DNA of 64,000 nucleotides from Parvibaculum sp. (GTDB lineage Bacteria > Pseudomonadota > Alphaproteobacteria > Parvibaculales > Parvibaculaceae), in NCBI GenBank assembly GCA_002694985.1, contig NZNS01000010.1, positions 271,392 to 335,391 on the forward strand, in the 5' to 3' direction. The position numbers and the translations under genes are program-made. Positions 61,108 to 64,000 of this stretch are shown here, piece after piece (positions within the stretch are counted from its first letter, which is position 1; the number at the start of each line of letters is the position of its first letter). The notes below the pieces were generated by a model. That model saw only the letters and a list, made by a program, of their open reading frames with translations, searched no databases and was not told where the DNA came from.

Positions 61108-62052
61108 ATGAAAGATCCCTACGAAACATTAGGTGTGGCGCGTACTGCCAGCGACGCCGAAATCAAATCCGCCTTCAAGAAACTCGCGCGCAAGTTTCAC
61201 CCGGACCTGCACCCGGACGACAAGGAGGCCGAAGCCAGGTTCAAGGACATATCGGCGGCGCACGACCTTCTGAAAGACCCGGAGAAACGGCGGCGCTTCG
61301 ATGCGGGCGAGATCGACGCGAGCGGCGCGGAACGGCCGCAGCAGCGCTACTACCGCGAATATGCGGACGGGCCCGGCTATACGTCGCATGCCGCGCAGGA
61401 CGGCTTTGCCAGCAATGAGGATCTTGAGGAATTCCTGGCGCGCGCTTTTGGCGGCATGGGTGCCGGTATGGGAGGCGGCGGGTCGCGGCGGCAATCGAGC
61501 GCGACCTTCAAGGCACGCGGACAGGATGTGAGCTACACGCTGCCGGTGACGTTTCTCGAAGCCGCGACGGGCGCCAAGCGCACCATCACGCTGCCGGACG
61601 GCAAGACGCTACAGGTGACCATTCCCGAAGGCGCGGAGGACCGGCAGATGCTGCGGCTGAAGGGCCAGGGTATGCCGGGCTTCGGCGGCGGACCGGCGGG
61701 AGACGCCTATGTCGAACTTCATTTGGCGCCCCATGCCTTCTTTCAGCGCAAGGACGACAATATCCATGTTGAGGTGCCGGTCACGCTGAAGGAAGCGGTG
61801 CTGGGCGGACGGATCGAGGTGCCTACCATCACAGGCCCGGTGACCATGACTGTGCCGAAGGGATCGAATACGGGCACGACACTCCGGCTGCGCGACAAGG
61901 GCGTGCGCAACCGGAAGACGGGTGTCGCCGGACACCAGATCGTCACGCTGAAGGTTGTGCTGCCCGAGGGCGACGAACCGGAACTCGCCGCCTTCCTCGA
62001 AAGCTGGAAGCCCAAACATCCGGACGATCCGCGCAAGGAGATGCTGTCATGA
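61108..62052 (+). CDS. DnaJ-domain co-chaperone, CbpA type
   Basis: 314 residues. The J-domain covers residues 3-68 with the HPD tripeptide in KFHPDLHPDD. A Gly-rich segment (about 115-130) follows, then two C-terminal substrate-binding domains (VSYTLPVTFLEAATGAKRTI, VEVPVTLKEAVLGGRIEVPT, TTLRLRDKGVRNRKTG). The zinc-finger region of true DnaJ is absent, which makes it a CbpA/DjlA-class type B protein. It stimulates DnaK ATPase. It overlaps the next gene by four bases (ATGA). Confidence 0.92.
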   Translation: MKDPYETLGVARTASDAEIKSAFKKLARKFHPDLHPDDKEAEARFKDISAAHDLLKDPEKRRRFDAGEIDASGAERPQQRYYREYADGPGYTSHAAQDGFASNEDLEEFLARAFGGMGAGMGGGGSRRQSSATFKARGQDVSYTLPVTFLEAATGAKRTITLPDGKTLQVTIPEGAEDRQMLRLKGQGMPGFGGGPAGDAYVELHLAPHAFFQRKDDNIHVEVPVTLKEAVLGGRIEVPTITGPVTMTVPKGSNTGTTLRLRDKGVRNRKTGVAGHQIVTLKVVLPEGDEPELAAFLESWKPKHPDDPRKEMLS

Positions 62053-62369
62053 TGGGGATCGAGGAGCTTGTAAACGAGATCGCGGCGCTGCAACGCGCGG
62101 ACCTCGAAGCATGGATCGCCGAGACGCTCGTCTCGCCGGAGGAGGAAGCCGGCGCGCCGGTTTTTCCCGAGATGGAATGTGCGCGGGTCCGGCTCATCTG
62201 TACGCTGCGTTACGATCTGGAAATCGAGGCAGAGACGCTTCCCGTCGTGCTGTCGCTGATGGACCAGCTTTACGACACGCGAGCAAGGCTCAACTCGCTG
62301 ACGGCGGCTGTGGCGGCGCAGGATGAGAGCGTGAGGGAAGCGATACTGAAGGCGATGGGCCGGGAGTGA
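62049..62369 (+). CDS. CbpM-like chaperone modulator
   Basis: 106 residues in MerR-like helical style: LVNEIAALQRADLEAWIAETLVSP, a short PVFPEMECARVRLICTLRYDLEI segment and a C-terminal coil (LPVVLSLMDQLYDTRARLNSL). Both its size and its position directly after a CbpA-type gene match CbpM, which binds the J-domain and inhibits it. Sequence similarity by eye is moderate, so the call leans on context. Confidence 0.75.
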   Translation: MMGIEELVNEIAALQRADLEAWIAETLVSPEEEAGAPVFPEMECARVRLICTLRYDLEIEAETLPVVLSLMDQLYDTRARLNSLTAAVAAQDESVREAILKAMGRE

Positions 62370-62406
62370 GCGCGGCGGCGCCCGTCACGTTCTCGCCAGC
62401 GAAATA

Positions 62407-62436
62407 AAAAGCCCGGATCAAGCGATCCGGGCTTTT
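62407..62436. terminator. bidirectional intrinsic terminator
   Basis: GCCCGGATC (62411-62419) and GATCCGGGC (62424-62432) form a 9-bp perfect stem with a four-base loop. It is flanked by A-run and T-run on either side, so it can end both the dnaJ-cbpM unit and the convergent acyl-CoA dehydrogenase transcript. Confidence 0.92.
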
Positions 62437-62541
62437 GTTCTTTTGCCAACAGCGACATTTGCTGCACCGCCCATGCCCCCCGGCCAACTTAGTGGAGGGC
62501 CGGGGTGACATGGTCGATTGGAGACGACTTATTTCCCCTTG

Positions 62542-63771
62542 TTACTTCCCCTTGGGGGCCTGATTGAAGGGCAGATCCTTGTCGACGCGGATTTCGCCCG
62601 GCAGGCCAAGCACGCGCTCGGCCACGATGTTGCGCAGGATTTCATCCGTGCCGCCCGCGATGCGGTAACCCGCCGCGCCGATCCACTGCTCGGTATAGGC
62701 ACCATCGGCAGGGGAGAGCTTGCGGTCGCGAATGACGCCGCCCATATCCTGCAGGTCCATGCCGAAGGAACCGAGATCCTGCATCTTCCTGGCGGCCACG
62801 ATCTTGGAGATCGAGGATTCCGGTCCGGGCGTCTCACCCTTGGACAGCGCCGTCAATGTGCGGAAGCGCGTGAACTTCAGCCCCTGAGCCTGCACATACC
62901 AGTCGGCAATGCGCTCGCGCACGCCGCCGTGGCGGATGGCGGGCTCACCGGCGATGTTGGTGTCGCGTGCCAGCTCGATGAGATCGTCCGTATCGGCATT
63001 GCCCTGCGAGCCGCCGACGGCGAGACGCTCGTTCATGAGCGTGGTGAGGGCGACCTTCCAGCCGTCGCCCGGATTTCCGAGACGCTGGCTGTCCTTCACG
63101 CGGAGATTGGTGAAGAAGACCTCGTTGAACTCCGAGCCGCCCGACATCTGCTTGATCGGACGCACTTCCACGGCCGGATCCTTCATGTCGATCCAGAACA
63201 TGGTGAGGCCCTTGTGCTTGGGCACATTGGGGTCGGTACGTGTCAGAAGGATGCCGTAGTCGCAGAAATGGGCGCCCGACGTCCAGACCTTCTGGCCGTT
63301 GATGACCCATTCGTCACCATCCTTTTCGGCCTTGGTGCGCAGGCCCGCCACATCCGAACCGCCTGCGGGCTCGGAGAAGAGCTGGCACCAGATTTCGTCA
63401 CCGCGCACGGCGGGACCGACGAAACGCTTTTTCGCCTCTTCCGAGCCCCAGGCCATGACGGTGGGGATGCACATGCCGAGGCCGATGGCGAAGATGCCGC
63501 CGGGGACGAGATATTTCGCCTCTTCCTGGCTGTAGATCACGTTGTCGATGGTGGTGCCGCCACCGCCGCCCCACTCCTTCGGCCAGGTGATGCAGGCATA
63601 GCCGGCATCGGCCTTCTTGGCCTGCCAGGCCTTGGACTGGGCGATCAGTTCATCGAGATCGCGCGGCAGCTCCATGCCTTTCGCATCCGACTTCTTCGTC
63701 GCGTTCTTGTCGAGCCACTCCCTCACCTTCTTGCGGTAGGCGGCTTCTTCCGGTGTGTCGTTGAAATCCAT
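62542..63771 (-). CDS. acyl-CoA dehydrogenase
   Basis: 409 residues. CQLFSEPAGGSDVAGLRTKA near 140 is the FAD/substrate motif, and AGGTDEILRNIVAERVLGLP is the C-terminal FAD-contact segment. The middle shows MNERLAVGG. It belongs to the same broad family as the pair at 1-2337 but to a different branch (long-chain/steroid-type 'FadE' proteins). It lies 33 bases after the stop of another dehydrogenase, again giving a pair. Confidence 0.92.
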   Translation of the reverse strand: MDFNDTPEEAAYRKKVREWLDKNATKKSDAKGMELPRDLDELIAQSKAWQAKKADAGYACITWPKEWGGGGGTTIDNVIYSQEEAKYLVPGGIFAIGLGMCIPTVMAWGSEEAKKRFVGPAVRGDEIWCQLFSEPAGGSDVAGLRTKAEKDGDEWVINGQKVWTSGAHFCDYGILLTRTDPNVPKHKGLTMFWIDMKDPAVEVRPIKQMSGGSEFNEVFFTNLRVKDSQRLGNPGDGWKVALTTLMNERLAVGGSQGNADTDDLIELARDTNIAGEPAIRHGGVRERIADWYVQAQGLKFTRFRTLTALSKGETPGPESSISKIVAARKMQDLGSFGMDLQDMGGVIRDRKLSPADGAYTEQWIGAAGYRIAGGTDEILRNIVAERVLGLPGEIRVDKDLPFNQAPKGK

Positions 63772-63804
63772 TTTGGTTCTCCCGAATATCTTTATTTGAG
63801 CCGC

Positions 63805-64000
63805 TTATGCTGCGTTCTTCGCTTCAAGGCGCGAGACGAGTTTTTCTTTCCACTGGATCGGGGCACCGATCGTCAGGGCAAGGAACTTCGCGCGGCGATA
63901 ATGGAACTGGCAGTCGGACTCCCATGTGTAGCCGATGCCGCCATGCGTCTGGACGTTTTCCTGGGCGGCGAAGACATAGGCATCCGAACCCGCGATGCGC
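63805..64000 (-). CDS. acyl-CoA dehydrogenase, C-terminal part (5' end outside window)
   Basis: The last 64 codons are visible. AYVFAAQENVQTHGGIGYTWESDCQFHYRRAKFL is the conserved C-terminal helix region of acyl-CoA dehydrogenases (Q-x-HGGIGYTWE). The stop is at 63805-63807. Partner of the dehydrogenase at 62542-63771, as expected for a heteromeric pair. Confidence 0.85.
   Translation of the reverse strand, partial: RIAGSDAYVFAAQENVQTHGGIGYTWESDCQFHYRRAKFLALTIGAPIQWKEKLVSRLEAKNAA

Overview
The window looks like the chromosome of a high-GC (low-60s % by eye) alphaproteobacterium. The signs are protein families typical of the class: DUF1289, a NasT-type ANTAR regulator, a periplasmic NrtA/NrtB/NrtD nitrate transporter, several acyl-CoA dehydrogenases and a Baeyer-Villiger-type monooxygenase. 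A Parvibaculum/Hyphomicrobiales relative is plausible, but no rRNA or other marker gene is present to prove it. I see no tRNA, rRNA, CRISPR array, IS element or prophage.

Layout. (1) 1-2337: a tight acyl-CoA dehydrogenase pair (lipid or steroid-like catabolism). (2) 2564-11198: core metabolism: cobT, a DUF1289 gene, an intergenic stretch with strong RNA-like hairpins, a PhnA-like protein, a first uroporphyrinogen-III methyltransferase, a retropepsin-like aspartic protease, a phosphomannomutase, an alpha/beta hydrolase, a TauE/SafE permease and a dihydrouridine synthase. (3) 11394-24207: a complete assimilatory nitrate locus on the minus strand: outer-membrane porin, NrtA-NrtB-NrtD uptake, NirB/NirD nitrite reductase, NasA nitrate reductase and a second SUMT for siroheme. 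Upstream lie the ANTAR antiterminator NasT and mobB-mobA for the Mo cofactor. The leader before the porin carries two tandem hairpins with identical hexaloops, the second of which excludes an intrinsic terminator. This is the expected RNA target of NasT. (4) 24524-34374: a TonB-dependent receptor, an exported membrane-anchored CobN homologue, a TolQ/ExbB-like protein and DUF2149 in one coupled operon, followed by an ExbD-ExbD-ExbB-TonB operon. The receptor promoter overlaps a perfect AT-rich palindrome resembling a Zur box. (5) 34477-52144: a catabolic island: TonB receptor, MFS transporter, a Rut-like set (RutA-type luciferase-like monooxygenase, RutB-type isochorismatase hydrolase, M20 hydrolase, RutF-type flavin reductase), two TauD-type dioxygenases, SDR, FMN reductase, Rieske oxygenase, LigB/DODA-type dioxygenase, formamidase, and a protein fusing an AraC-type DNA-binding regulator to a complete acetamidase/formamidase domain. 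The set suggests uptake and breakdown of a nitrogen-containing ring with release of formamide. (6) 52116-64000: PfkB kinase, PhoD phosphatase, VOC protein, Baeyer-Villiger-type monooxygenase, OmpW, MltF, a repeat-rich spacer with a triple Pho-box, a MarR regulator beside a truncated methyltransferase, a DnaJ/CbpM-like pair, and two more acyl-CoA dehydrogenases, the last cut by the window end.

The most novel items are the AraC-formamidase fusion, the exported CobN with its own TonB and ExbB-type partners under a Zur-like operator, and the Rut-like catabolic island. The nitrate leader is a clear example of a known mechanism. All functions are inferred from sequence motifs and gene order read by eye; no database search was run.
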